DNA from: Pomphorhynchus laevis
Lineage: Eukaryota; Acanthocephala; Palaeacanthocephala; Echinorhynchida; Pomphorhynchidae
DNA: 64,000 nt
Assembly (NCBI GenBank): GCA_012934845.2
Contig: WNNJ02000395.1
Coordinates: 177,997 to 241,996 of the forward strand
Direction: 5' to 3'
Part shown: in pieces, positions 44,990 to 56,620 of the stretch
Layout: each line of letters opens with the position of its first letter
Position numbering within the stretch: the first letter of the stretch is position 1
Notes under the pieces: generated by a model
What the model saw: the letters and a program-made list of their open reading frames with translations, nothing else
The model's database searches: none
Told to the model about the DNA's origin: nothing
Translations under genes and position numbers: made by a program

Positions 44990-45490
44990 AAATTAGTACA
45001 ATTAGCTTTTTCGTCTGTATAAAAACACACTCAAAAGCACAAAAAAAACAATCACTAAAAACACAATAATCAATAAATTAATTCAGGAATGACATTCTAA
45101 ATGCTTTATTTAAATAGTACCCAATTTGATTATTTTTGTCACTAAAGTTGTAATTATATTTGACGATCATATTTACAAATATGCCTTATGTATCAATAAC
45201 TTTATAATTTAACTGATAATTAAATTTATAAATTACTCATAAATTAATAATTGATTTATTTTAAGAGAAAAAGGTAAGATGTTTTAAGATCAAAATAGTG
45301 AATCAAAATAAGTACAATAAGCTCTTTCACATGTTAATAGGTGATTACGAAAAACATACAATCATAAGCGTGAAACTGGAACAATATATGTTTGTATTAT
45401 AAATTAATTCAGAAATGAATTCTAAATGCTTTATTTAAATAGTACCCTATTTGATTATTTTTGTTAATAAAAATGTAATTATATGTGACC
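44990..45490. repeat. Direct repeat pair, ~320-bp spacing
   Basis: TTCTAAATGCTTTATTTAAA, TAGTACCC and TTTGATTATTTTTGT occur at about 45092 and 45419 with matching flanks (AATTAATTCAGRAATGA, TAATTATATTTGAC). It appears to be a tandem duplication of an AT-rich block. Confidence 0.55.
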
Positions 45491-47045
45491 AAGGAAGAGT
45501 TGCTATGTTAGAAGGTTACAGCCCTTATTCATCGACAAATAGCATATAAAAGACATGTCAATTATTTCCTTTATGAGATTTGATTAGCTGCATAAATATT
45601 ATTCAAAGACAAATTATAATGTCAATTATATGTATTATGTAAATGTATGTATCTGTAAATTTAAATGTATTAATTTAATCTTAAAAAATTAAAATAGATC
45701 TTTATAACCCAGTATTATTTACTATCTATCCATAGTATTTTATATTTATAGTTTAAATTCATTTTTAATATTTTCATGATTTATATTTTCTTATTTTAAA
45801 TGTAACGTATTACTTTAACTTATTTCAAGCTTATTTTCTACTCACTATTTAAACTCTTGAGTGGAGAATTTCTTATAGACTAATACTAAATAATATACTC
45901 TGTCTTAGAATAAGATATTACGGTAGATAATATAATTTCATGAAGGGAAATGCATCATTGGCATGACTTGGGCATCACTGCTGTGCTATGTCGGTGAATA
46001 TTGGCCAGAACCTAAACTCCTAGGACGATATCCAATGTTATCAAGTTTCGGCCTGATATTTATCTTCCCAAAATAGCAGATGGGTCAAATACATGCTAAT
46101 AATGTATGTGTATTTTCGCTGATTTTTATGGACATAGTAAAATATATATGGACGTTTTAAAAATTATATTTGACTATTATATATGCATTATATATCAATA
46201 ATATTAATTTTATATTTTATTATTACTAATATATACTATATAATTATATTTAAATTGAACATTTTATATTTAAATCATTGCAAATTTTATATGCAAATTA
46301 AACTAGAAAGTTTAAATTTAAAAAAATATTATTAAGCTAAAATATAATAAATTCTTAAATTTATAAAATGACTTTTTATGCAAAGGGGACTATTTAATCT
46401 CTTGAGTGGAGAATTTCTTATGGACTAATATTAAATAATATACTCTGTCTTAGAATATGATATTACGATAGATAATATAATTCCATCAAGAGAAATACAT
46501 CATTAGAATGACTTGGGCATTACTGCTACGTTAGGTCGGTGAATATTGACCAGAGCCTAATAACATTGCAATTTATTTTTGGTATTAGCATTTCCTATAA
46601 ATGATTTAATCTAATTAAATAAATAACTGTAAACAATAAATTTTGAACGATTTTAATAAATTATAAATTGATCTCGCTTGCCTAGTAATTTCAGTATAGG
46701 TTTTATATATACAATTGGCGGTGTCATTCATTCGTCGGGGTTATTCGTTGAAGTAGATTATCTGTGAAGTTCCATGCGCGTATGACGTTGTTGCTTCCTG
46801 GAGAATACTCTCTTAACTTCAAACCAACTTTCGTACTACTAAACAAGACAATCTTCGAAATTTATATGTCAATTTATTAAAATGTATTATCTTAATTATA
46901 CCCTATTATTTAGAAGCGGAACCGAATGCATAGATAGGGGAATTAGGATGAACTTCTATGCTATCAAGTTTCGTTCCGCTATTCATCAACCCAAAATTGC
47001 ATTTGGGTCAAATTCATGCTAAAAATGTATTTCTATTAATTTACA
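45490..47045. mobile_element. Second Penelope-like subfamily, several 3' tails in both orientations
   Basis: Tails at 45490-45560 (minus), 45840-46015 and 46390-46570 (plus), 46015-46110 and 46930-47040 (minus). They share CTCTTGAGTGGAGAATTTCT, TACTCTGTCTTAGAATA, ATTAGAATGACTTGGGCAT or its variant, and TCGGTGAATATTGRCCAG, parallel to but distinct from the main tail. Copies at 45.84 and 46.39 kb are alike. No coding sequence remains. Confidence 0.5.
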
Positions 47046-47822
47046 CATCACATTGAATTTTGAATTGCTAAAAATTTATAAATTAATAAATAAATTGTTT
47101 AAAATTTATAGATTAATAAATATATTGTTTAAAAATGTATAGATTTTAAATTAGCATATAGCGGCAAAATTAATCATTCATGTATTATTATACATATCTA
47201 TATGTTTGAATCGATACCGCTAATTTAATACAAATTTATGCATCATTTAAATATATTTATTCGTGTATGTTATAAACAGATCCAATTTCATAAATTATGA
47301 AACAATGTTGTTATTTATTTGATTAAATTCCTTAAAGACATGATATATATGAAGATTAATGTCTTTCACTTGTTGAATGATTTAACCTCATTCGAGTTTA
47401 TTTTTTTCGCAATATACATGAACCGATTTACACAGGTGGTATCAAAGTTCATAATCCACTAGATATAGCAAATCTCCCTTGATGTCAAATTGATTATGCG
47501 CAGTTAATGGAATGGTTTACGTTCGTATCAGTCAGTATCAGGATGTCAACACACATATCTGTTAGATTAGAAAAAAGGGTAATAGAACAAGGATATTACA
47601 CCGTTATGGAGTATTGCTGCTATAATACCTCGTTACAGAAAGAAGTAAGATGAAATATGTGTTTAACGTGTGAAAAATGAAAAAACAGAGTTGTCGATGT
47701 GAATAAACAATAAGCAGATACTTGATGATAGAATTTGGCAATATATAAGATCTTCGGCTGGTAATACAAATTGCAGAATATCTAAAAGAACATATTTTAC
47801 CTATATCTCTTGCTATTGTAAA
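47046..47822. other. Upstream region of the LIM gene
   Basis: AT-rich. No TATA box or start site can be fixed; the 5' UTR may include 47580-47822. Confidence 0.4.
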
Positions 47823-48164
47823 ATGCCTTTCGAAATGACTGAATCTGAGCACTGCCCGAGATGCGATAAACCAGTATTTTTTGCTGAGGAAATGAATGTG
47901 GCCGGCAGGAAATGGCACAAGACATGCTATAAATGTGGACTATGCAAACGATCGCTCGAATCAACCACGCTAGCTGTATTTGAAAATAATATTTTCTGTA
48001 AACACTGCTATGGACGAAAATACGGCCCTAAGGGATACGGATTTGGAGTGGGAGCTGGTGTGCTAGGTATGGATTCTGGCGAGCATTTAGGTAACAAAGA
48101 ATCTATGATGAGTAACAGACCACATGAAATGGTGCCTGGAGTTGAAGCCGTTGCTCAAGAATAA
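47823..48164 (+). CDS. Single-LIM cysteine-rich protein (CRIP/muscle LIM type)
   Basis: A complete 113-residue intronless frame. One LIM domain has all eight zinc ligands in place: C11, C14, H32, C35, then C38, C41, C59, C62, coordinating two zinc ions. The domain is followed by the typical KYGPKGYGFG Gly-rich stretch (66-75) of cysteine-rich/muscle LIM proteins, then GMDSGEHL, like the end of insect single-LIM muscle proteins. These are adaptor proteins that bind actin-associated partners and act in muscle or nucleus. The starting ATG gives the usual short leader MPFEMTESEHC. A poly(A) signal AATAAA lies at 48274. Its exact orthology (Mlp60A-like versus CRIP) cannot be set from one sequence. 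Confidence 0.9.
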   Translation: MPFEMTESEHCPRCDKPVFFAEEMNVAGRKWHKTCYKCGLCKRSLESTTLAVFENNIFCKHCYGRKYGPKGYGFGVGAGVLGMDSGEHLGNKESMMSNRPHEMVPGVEAVAQE

Positions 48165-48477
48165 ATTTATAAGGCTACAGTAGTTAATCTAGAATATAGC
48201 ATCGTTGATGTTTTATCTGCTGTACTTTTGAGAATTTGCTCTAATCATTTATAAAGTGATTAATTAATTTGGAAATAAATTAGCTGAATATTTTATGTCA
48301 ATTTAAACATTTTATTTTATCAAGTGAATTGCTTTGACACGCAACCTTAAAATAATCAATATTTTCACTTACAAACAAATCACTTACAAATTGTACGTTA
48401 TATCTAGTTTAGTTGTAATAATCTATAACAAATAATTTAATTATAAATTTTTCTGTACTTTTAGCTACTTAATAAAA

Positions 48478-48995
48478 GTCAGTATATTTTATAAAATGAA
48501 ATAGTTCGCATTGTTATACCTTCAATTATATATAATGAATATGTATTAAATATTATAATTATATATTAATTATATAATTACAAATATATTAATAAAATGA
48601 TAAATTAATATAATAAATAAATATATTAATAAAATTCAGTATATTTAATAGAATGAAACATTTCGCATTTTTATACCTTCAATTATATATAATAAATATA
48701 TTAATATATATCATAATTATATTAATTATAAATACATTAATAAAAATGATAAATTAATATTATAAATAAATATATTAATAAAATTCAGTATATTTAATAG
48801 AATGAAACATTTCGCATTTTTATACCTTCAATTATATATAATAAATATATTAATATATATCATAATTATATTAATTATAAATACATTAATAAAAATGATA
48901 AATTAATATTATAAATAAATATATTAATAAAAGTCAGTATAAATATAGTTGAAGGTATAACAATGCGAACTTATTCATTTTATTAAATATATTGA
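48478..48995. repeat. ~145-bp AT-rich tandem repeat, three copies plus inverted part
   Basis: Three direct units each start with AGTCAGTATATTT or TTCAGTATATTTAATA, then GAATGAAACATTTCGCATTT, TATACCTTCAATTATATATA. The last (48945-48995) is followed by the inverse GAAGGTATAACAATGCGAAC, giving an inverted terminus. Units two and three are nearly identical. Located about 300 bp past the LIM gene. Confidence 0.8.
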
Positions 48996-49263
48996 CTTTT
49001 ATCTATATATTTATTAAATAATTTAAGTTTTATTCATTTAAACTAGCAATTAAAATATAACATTAAACAAATTATTTCATTTATATTATAATTTTAATTA
49101 CAATCAATAATTTAGAACTGAATCAGCATTGATATATTTGCAACAATTGAATATCATTATTTGTAGAGATATACATATTAATAAAAATGATAAATTAGAT
49201 TAAATATTAAAAATACCGTCTCGTTTACTATAATACTAATGACGTATATTTCTATTCGAGCGC

Positions 49264-49359
49264 ATGGAATATCTTTATGATTTTATCAAAGCAAGTTGGT
49301 ACCTTCAGTGTTCGTTTTCAATACGACAATTTACAATGCGACGTGATTCTCTGTCCAGA
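49264..49359 (+). CDS. Candidate first exon of a host gene (unrecognised)
   Basis: ATG then 32 codons (MEYLYDFIKASWYLQCSFSI, RQFTMRRDSLSR) end exactly at a strong donor TCCAGA|GTAAGT. The next exon is not identified; sequence beyond 49800 is LINE. A shorter start at the internal ATG (MRRDSLSR) is possible. Supported only by the open frame and donor. Confidence 0.3.
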
Positions 49360-49859
49360 GTAAGTAATAAATAATGTTCTCACAAGTATATTATTAATTA
49401 CAAAATTGCAAAACTCCATTTAGCATTCGTCATGTTTTTATTTTCTGTTGTCACCTTTATTAATTTATAAATCCCTTACAAATTTTTTATTTATTTATAT
49501 ATCCGTTATAAATTAAATACAACTTATGTCATCAAACAATTTGAATTCAGCTATGTTAAGAGTAGTATTCAAATTTAAAATTGTCTATTTTAAGTTCAAA
49601 TTATTCGGGATATAAAATATTACTAGATTTGAACATTATGCATACTTGCTTATTATATTAAACGTAACGTATAATATATAATAAACGAAAAATGTCTGAG
49701 TATATTCAGCACACTGAACAAAAATACTAATTCGTCACTTTATTTTGACTTTTTATACAGCTTAAACTACTATATATCAGCCGTTGGGATAGTCTTTTAT
49801 AGATTATGCGAACGGGATATAGCCGAACAAACAAAATCACTCCGATGACTTTAACGGCA

Positions 49860-52690
49860 GATTGAACAATGGACGAAAAGGTGGAAGAGAGTATCGGAGA
49901 CCTGTTTCATTACAGTAGCGATGTAGAATCATCAAAGAATATCGGGAACGGGAGATATCCGAACAAACAAACCAATACAACGAAAATGACTAGCAACAAA
50001 ATTACAAAATATAAATTAAGTGCGGAGAACAATGGTCAACTCATTACTGACCGGAGGAGTTTTCATTGTTGGGTGCCGTGTGAACAGGTAGTTGTACGGA
50101 GACAGCAAATGAGACATCAACATCTGAAACGGACTAGCCTTCATGCGGGAACGAGAAATGTCATCTCGCTGGTAAGGAAATAACCAGAATTAGTTGAAGA
50201 GATGGTTCGCTTCGGTCTAGAAATAGTCGGAGTGACTTCTATTCACTATTATGGATTTAGAACTTAACTTTTAGATCAAGGCTGGGCCTTGAACTATTCT
50301 GAAGTTACCAACGGAAAGCTACGACAAACGGGTGTAGGGATACTTACAAGTTCCCGGTTGTCGTTCGTGGTAGAGCGGTTTAACCCAGTGAACAAAATTC
50401 TGGCGTCTGTGAGACTTTTCGTCAAAGGGGGGAAAGGGAATAACTGTTGTGTGTGCGTATGCTACCACATTATCTCGTAATACGCACCCTTCGAGGAAGA
50501 TCTCAAAGCTCTGCTTTATAATACTCCTGCTGGAGATTTCCTCGTTCTATTGGGTGACTTCAATGTACATGTTGGTAGCGACAATAGCACTTGGAAGGGA
50601 GTGTCGGGGGAGAAACGAACTATCTTATCTCAATGCGAGTGGTGTTGAATTATTGCACTTTTGATCTCGTAACAATTTGTGCATAACCAACACCATGTTT
50701 GAACAAAAGGAGATCCATCGATACACATGGCGTCAGGATTGACTCAATCAAATATCAATGATCGATTTTGTAGTCGTTTCATCTGATCTTCGATTTATTT
50801 TCTGGACACTCGTGTGAAGAGAGGGGCTGAGCTGTCAACCGATCACTACTTTGTTGTTAGTAAACTTCGATGGCCGGATAGGATGCTAGACAAGCCTGTT
50901 AAACCCAAACGTTGTATGATGGCGTGCTGGGAGCGTCTAGCAAATGCTTCTGTCAAAAAACGTTTTTTCTCGCTACATCCGCGAGTACTTTTCTTGATTG
51001 CCAGAAGAGTGAAGAGCATTGATCAGGAATGGGAGATGTCAGATCCTTGCTTGCCAAAGCAACTGTGAAAAGGTGTGATTCGAAGGTATTAGGTGTTTGT
51101 CGAGGAAGAAATACTCGAACAGCTTTGTGACACCAACAGTATTAGATTTTGTCCAACAGAAGCAGCTGGCTTATAAGGCAACTTTGTCAGATAAATCAGC
51201 GGAAGCTGTTGACAAGTACCGAAGGGCAAAGAGAGCATTAGCACGAGCAGTTACCGAAGCGAAGAACGCTGCTTGGGAGAAGTTTGGAGAGCAATTAGAA
51301 CTTGATTATAGGTCAGCTTAGAACATGTCATGTAGGACGATCAGGAACCTTCGTGTTGTAATGTAGAAAACTCCTCAAGCTGTCTATGACAAGACAGTAT
51401 CTATGCTGACTGACATTGAGGAAATTCTTGGTTGTTGGAAAGAGCATTTCAGGAGTCTCCCTAATCCGATCGATATGCCTTCTATTGTAGGAGTAGAGCC
51501 TTTAGAACTAACGGAAAAGCTCATCTCTTAGGAAGAGGTCATTGCTGTGTTTAAAAAACTTCGTAATGGTAAGTCTTGTATAGTAGACGAGATTCAACCT
51601 GAAGCTTTAAAGGCTCTCGACGTTGTTGGCATGAAGTGGCTAGAACGGATCTTCAACATTGTATTGAAGTCTGGCAAGGCTCCTAGTAAATGGCGAACTA
51701 AGGTGGGTGTACCGATCTTTAAGAAAGGTGACCGAAGAGTGTGTTCCAATTATTGGGCCATCACTCTTCTTAAGGAAGTATGGAGTACAACACTAAGTTC
51801 GGGTGGCTGTGGCTTCTCTGTATGAACAAAGTAAGAGTTGTGTTCGTGTTTTAGGTAGAAAGTCTGAATCATTTCCAGTAGGCGTATGGCTTCGTCAGAT
51901 TTGTCCTTTGTCTCAACTTTCATTCATTGTTTACATGGACAAAATTTCGATACGGGCTGCTCTGACAAATGTCGGTCTTCAGTTCGGTTCCATCAGGATG
52001 CCATCTCTGCTTTTTGCAGATGACGTTGTCCTGTTGGCTTTTGTCCTGAGGACTTACAATTCCTACTATATCAATTCACGATTGAATGCCAAGCAGCAAG
52101 CATGTTGGTTAGTACATCCAATACTGTCTCTATGTGTTCGTCTCGTATTCAGGTGTCAATGTCAAATTAGGATTGGGAAGAAGGTTCTTTCTGATGTGGA
52201 GTACTTCAAGTATCTTGGGATATTGTTTTCGAGGGACGGCAAAAACATCAAGGAGATTGATGTATCTCATCAAGGAGATACATCCGACCGAAATGAGGTT
52301 CCTTCGCCGTGTGACCGGCCTTAGCCTTAGAGATAAGGTTAGGAATTCGGTCATACGGAATAGACTCCGAGTAAAGTCGCTGCTTCTCCACATCAAAGAA
52401 AGTCAGCTGAGGTGACTAGGACACGTCTTGATGATGTCTAGGGATCTCTTTCGTCGGAGGATTTTCCAGGCCGGACTCTCTGGAAAGAGACCTCGATGTA
52501 GACCTCGGTACAGGTGGAGAGATAAAATCTCGAAACTAGCCGAAGACCGCCTACGGCTATCTGAAAGATAACTCTGGTCTATCACCCAGGATCGCGATGT
52601 TTTGAGTAGTTTGGTTCGTACACGGCTCCACGACCCGACACCCGGACCAGTCGTTGACAGGAAAAATCTTGTATATTGTTTTTTGTTTTT
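49860..52690 (+). mobile_element. RTE-like LINE, near full length but degenerate
   Basis: The order of an RTE/CFDP2-like LINE is readable in shifting frames. Endonuclease: LHAGTRNVISLV near 50130-50175, VEEMVRFGLEIVGVTS near 50195-50245, GVGILTSSRLS near 50330, LLGDFNVHVGSDNSTWKG near 50545-50600. Reverse transcriptase: FKKLRNGKSCIVDEIQPEAL at 51550-51610, VPIFKKGDRRVCSNYWAITL at 51707-51770, LLFADDVVLLA near 52005-52040, YFKYLGILFSRDGK near 52203-52245. The tail has RPRCRPRYRWRDKI near 52490-52530. A segment between the NYW and FADD motifs is missing. Many frameshifts and stops: a dead copy. Its 3' end also occurs at 22.8 and 44.1 kb. Confidence 0.85.
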
Positions 52691-52795
52691 TTGTTTTTCT
52701 TTTATCAAGTCGTTGTTGATGCTTTTAAAATACCAAATTAAAATTTTCTCAGTTTTGTAAGTCAGACGCGGAAGAACTACCATAACATTAGCAAG

Positions 52796-52874
52796 TACCG
52801 TTTCGTCATCACAATGACTCACCAGTGCCAGATCCCTCCCACTACTGGATGCAAAGGAGGACTGGCAAACGGCA
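52796..52874 (-). ncRNA. Hammerhead ribozyme fold, family 2 left copy
   Basis: On the minus strand: TGCCGT, cleavage-site T, a stem I hairpin that opens TGCCAG and closes CTGGCA (six pairs), a core resembling CTGATGA, stem II GTCAT/ATGAC with TGTG loop, GAAA and ACGGTA. Stem I and II are well kept; the core looks partly decayed, so it is probably inactive. Confidence 0.6.
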
Positions 52875-52924
52875 CACGAGTCATGTGGGAGGACTGGCCG
52901 ACGCCACACGGCACATGACTCGTG

Positions 52925-53003
52925 TGCCGTTTGCCAGTCCTCCTCTGCATCCAGCAGTGGGAGGGATCTGGCCCTGATGAGTCATTGTGATTACGAAACA
53001 GTA
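52925..53003 (+). ncRNA. Hammerhead ribozyme fold, family 2 right copy
   Basis: TGCCGT at 52925-52930, cleavage-site T, stem I hairpin, core CTGATGA at 52974-52980, stem II around TGTG, GAAA at 52995-52998 and the returning stem III. The catalytic core is present, the stems have lost some pairing relative to the solo copy at 29.3 kb. The 5' stem III strand can also pair with an upstream CGGCACA, a competing hairpin. Confidence 0.6.
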
Positions 53004-53055
53004 TTTGCCACTGTTATAGTCATTCTTCCGCGTCTGGTTTTAATGATAACATCTT

Positions 53056-53399
53056 ATATAACCTACTTACAAATTGAAGTTTCTATTAATTTTGATTAAT
53101 GAAATTTAATTATTTCACTGATAAAATATCTATAAATATCAAAGGTATCGATACCAGGTATGCGGCTATAATTCGAATTGAATAAATAACCGAACATTTT
53201 AACATATATAATTTTAAAATTCTATACTATGTATTTAAAAATGTATGAAATATTTATATTTATGTACATAAATATATTTATGATAACAGAATAGCTAGCA
53301 GGTTATCAAAAACACATTTTTAATCTTTTTTATAAATGTGATTATTTATCCCAAATTTCGAAGGAACGAATACGCTTTATAAGTAAATAAGGTTTGATC
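53056..53399. other. AT-rich spacer
   Basis: Nothing supported. Confidence 0.45.
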
Positions 53400-53480
53400 A
53401 TGTTTATATTTAGACCAGCAAATCAATACTATACAACCAAGAAAATGGCTATTTCTAATTTTCAATTATTGAACAACGAG
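53400..53480 (+). CDS. Candidate first exon of a host gene (unrecognised)
   Basis: ATG followed by 27 codons (MFIFRPANQYYTTKK, MAISNFQLLNNE) ending at an ideal donor GAG|GTAAGT in phase 0. An in-frame stop lies shortly upstream, favouring a true start. It could belong with the exon at 56414-56620, which starts in a compatible phase, but no connecting evidence exists. Confidence 0.4.
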
Positions 53481-53689
53481 GTAAGTTCGATTATAGATAA
53501 ATTAGTGTAAAAACTCAGGAATACCTAATTTACAAATTATTAATAAGTTAAAATTTCTAATAAGTGTATATATACAAATCTACACTTTAGAATATGTTAA
53601 ATTAATTCGGTATTAATCACTTATGTGTCTTATACAGTTTAGCCGCTAATAATATGCTTTAAAGTAAATCTCTAAGGGCACGTTTCAAC

Positions 53690-53890
53690 TGATTTTGTGA
53701 TAACTGTAAATACACCATCAGCTCATCACCATGCTAGACGAAGATCATTGCATAAAGCATTTTTATTGGCTTGTTGCCTTGCAGACCTTTTTGAATGCGC
53801 GTCCATTGAGTACAATGACATTGATTTTCTAGCATTTCCACAAATCGAGTACATCCTTATAAAATGTAGTTTGGGAAGAATCACATGACA
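53690..53890. repeat. Dispersed repeat (TTTTGYGATAACTGTAAA family)
   Basis: TTTTGTGATAACTGTAAATA, CACCATCAGCTCATC, CATGCTAGACG and TGCATAAAGCATTTTTATTG match 58322-58402 (TTTTGCGATAACTGTAAAGA, TGCATAAAGCATTTTATTGG) in the same order. At least two copies; class unknown, perhaps a SINE or MITE. Confidence 0.5.
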
Positions 53891-54064
53891 CTGCGATTTA
53901 GAAGTAGCCAAAAGTAGCTACGATTGAATTTAAATCTACGCTTACTTCTAAGAAATATAACTTCTATAATCAGTTCTATCAGTATAACGCACAACTATGA
54001 AACATTTCTAACCACCCAGTAGATATCGCCATTCGAATTAAGTGGTTATGATACGTTTTGATTG

Positions 54065-54450
54065 TTTTTGTGATAACTTATATATAAACCACTTCATCCG
54101 ACTGACGATGAATGCTGGGTGGTTAATAGAAACGTCTCGGAGTGATACATTAGACTAATGGAGCTGATAGTCGAAGTCCAGTTATTTAGCAGCAAATATG
54201 GATTGTAGCCAGCTTTGGCTCATGGACCACAGTTTCAAGCGATTTTTCGCAATAACAATATATTTAATTGACTTAAGCTCATGGTTTGCAATTATGGGAT
54301 AGTGTTCAATGAATGCTGGATGGTTAGGAATGTCTCGGAGTGATACATTAGACTGATGGAGCTGATAATCGAAGTCCAGTTATTAGCAGTAAATATGGAT
54401 CGTAGCCAGCTTTGGCTCATGGACCACAGTTTCAAGCGATATTTCGCAAT
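54065..54450. repeat. Tandem dimer of a ~200-bp repeat with foldback ends
   Basis: GAATGCTGGRTGGTTA, GTCTCGGAGTGATACATTAG, GCTGATARTCGAAGTCCAGT and CAGCTTTGGCTCATGGACCA occur twice 200 bp apart, each copy closing with GCAATAACAATATAT. Just upstream at 54001-54020 the sequence TTTCTAACCACCCAG is the inverse of the start, so the element begins with a foldback. Non-coding. Confidence 0.65.
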
Positions 54451-54708
54451 AACAATATATATACCCCATATTATGTGATGGTGTTACATAATGTTGCCTT
54501 ACAAAATAATTAAACCTTTTTTAATAATACCTAAATGGACATATAACACTCACTCATTAGTAACAGTCATTACTAGTGAATAATTATAAACCATTTTCTT
54601 AGTATTGAAGAGTTTTATCTAAATAGTAATATTTACGAGATACATGTGTACGCTCTTAACTACTTGCACAAGCAATCTCCAAAACAAATGAAAATTTGCG
54701 CTAGTTTA

Positions 54709-54858
54709 TTAAAGATACCCTCGAGTATTTTCCAAAATACATGCCAAGCCCGTTTTGCAGATTTCAACTTGCACATATTGTTCTAGTCTATTCATGTTAT
54801 CCAGATATAACAGCATCGTTTTACATAACCCGTTTATTGTAATTAATATTTGGCTAAA
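54709..54858 (-). CDS. Candidate host terminal exon (unrecognised)
   Basis: The minus strand, after an acceptor-like CGAATGTTTTTAG near 54859, reads QILITINGLCKTMLLYLDNM, NRLEQYVQVEICKTGLACIL, ENTRGYL-stop. The composition is protein-like and unlike random AT-rich frames, but no family is recognised and no partner exon was found. Confidence 0.3.
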   Translation of the reverse strand, partial: FSQILITINGLCKTMLLYLDNMNRLEQYVQVEICKTGLACILENTRGYL

Positions 54859-54859
54859 A

Positions 54860-56413
54860 ACATTCGAAAACGTTTGATTTGATATTTTCAATTGAGCGTG
54901 TAATAATATAATTGATAATTCTTAGAATGTGACTACAATTAAATATCAAGGCCTAAACGAAATCTGCTACAAGATAGTGTCATATACAATTACAAATTCT
55001 CCTTACGTCATAATGTCGTCATTGTAAGTGAAACTAATTGTGAAAGGATGTTATACTGACTAATACAGTTTATAAGTAATTTAAGATATTTTAGCAACAA
55101 GGTTTGCTTGATAGATTGTTAATGACCATAGAATATCAACGACTACATGTTTGAATTTTTAACAAAGTGCGGGCCATATTATTTTTTACGTCCACCTTTT
55201 TTCAATATAAATAAATTATTCATTTCTTATGAATTGGATTTATAATAACAAATCATTTTTTAAAGAGAATTAAGTTTTATATTTTCCACACATTAATTTT
55301 TGTATGGTATCGATTGTTATAAAATCAAAGTGGAAATGCCAAGCATTTTCATCTAGACTATATTATTACATACTCGATTAAACATTTTATTTGAAAGATA
55401 CTATATACTTAAAGTAGATAATAGTAGTACTCAATGAGAAAGTGCTGATAATATGATGATCGTATCCAAACCGGTTAAACAGTTCTTCTAAAATATGTTT
55501 AAAATCTTAAATGAGCTTAAACATATAATAGCTTTAATGCGCTTAAACACTTTGACGTATTTTACACAAAAATATTTTTATATGTATTTGAAAACTTGAC
55601 TTAATCACTTTTGATTATCATGTAACATGATTTACAAAAGTTTGAATATTTGAAACTATAATTTCTTTAAAGCTTAAATGAGCTATCAATTTCAAAGTAG
55701 TTAGAATAAATATCGTAACATGTATTCGAAAACTTGATTTAATAACTTTAAATTCAAGTAATATGAAAATATACAAAAATTTTAATATTAAAAACTTTAA
55801 TTTGTTTTAAATCTTAAATGAGTTATCAACTTTTAAGTCTTTTAAATAAATATCTTAGTATGTATTTGAAAACTTGATTTAATAACTTTAAATTTAAGTA
55901 ATATGAAAAAATACAAAAATTTAAATATTTAAAACTATAATATATTTAAGAGCTTAAATGAGGTTAAACACTTAAAACTATAATTTGTTTACAAACTAAA
56001 ATAGGCTCAAATACTTAACCGTATCCAAACAGTTTTTCTAAAATATGTTTAAAATAAAATCATCAGTCTAAACTGTAAAGATTTTTTAAATCTTTGTACA
56101 ATAATAATTGGATGACAGCAGTTGACTATCGGAAATTCGATATTTAAATAAAATAATTTTTACTTCACTCTCTCCACTAATTGATGACATAAACTTATAT
56201 GTGAACAGTCTATTTATACTACAATTACTTGTCCTTAATTATTCCGCCAAAGTGAACACATAATTTAAGTGCATACTCGTATTTTAAAAAAGATCCAGTG
56301 AGGCTAGTTTGGACAATGTATTTAACCGTCTTTGCACTTATATTCATTTGTGGTTGATTTTAGAGATACTGACAGCTAAATACGTAAAAGCAAAAGTAAT
56401 GTAAACTTTTAAG
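54860..56413. other. AT-rich spacer with diffuse repeats
   Basis: No gene. From 55490 to 56050 a loose ~95-120 bp motif recurs (TTTGAAAACTTGATTTAATA, ACTTTAAATTYAAGTAATAT, AAATATTTAAAACTATAA), about five degenerate copies. Confidence 0.5.
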
Positions 56414-56620
56414 CCAACATTCATTTTGGTTTTTTTACTCGAAAATCAATTTGTAATCGATTTATCTGAATTTGGATCTTTTAAGTTTAAAAATGACAAT
56501 TTATTATTTAGCTGTGATGATTGGATTTTGCTAATGGATTTGCATGGTAGTCATATCAGAATACCTTTAAATGGGAAGGTTAGCAACATAGTTTTAAATG
56601 ATTTACACGCATACTTTTAA
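56414..56620 (+). CDS. Candidate host terminal exon (unrecognised)
   Basis: After an acceptor-like AACTTTTAAG the frame reads PTFILVFLLENQFVIDLSEF, GSFKFKNDNLLFSCDDWILL, MDLHGSHIRIPLNGKVSNIV, LNDLHAYF-stop. Alternating hydrophobic and charged residues suggest beta strands, as in a propeller blade, but that is inference. There is no good ATG, so it is an internal-to-last exon. It may belong with the exon at 53400. Confidence 0.4.
   Translation, partial: PTFILVFLLENQFVIDLSEFGSFKFKNDNLLFSCDDWILLMDLHGSHIRIPLNGKVSNIVLNDLHAYF

Larger units (their letters stand above)
52745..53055. mobile_element. Hammerhead family 2 repeats, head-to-head inverted pair
   Basis: Two ~140-bp copies in opposite orientation, each reading outward: left copy on the minus strand (52745-52895), right copy on the plus strand (52912-53055). 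Shared blocks include CATGACTCGTGTGCCGTTTG, AGTGGGAGGGATCTGG, GAGTCATTGTGAT and TTCTTCCGCGTCTG. The centre (52880-52920) has further palindromes, CGGCACATGACTCGTGTGCCG being the right inner hairpin (arms CGGCACA/TGTGCCG). The pair lies about 60 bp after the RTE LINE ends. Confidence 0.75.

Noticed and set aside
52403-52909. 168-codon minus frame over the RTE end and inverted ribozyme pair
   Set aside because: It crosses a LINE tail in antisense and a palindrome; its N-terminal part is the same shadow frame as at 29204-29410.
54311-54385. Hammerhead-like CTGATGG ... TCGAAG in the 200-bp repeat
   Set aside because: The essential A after CTGATG and the GAAA box are absent in both copies and stem II does not pair.
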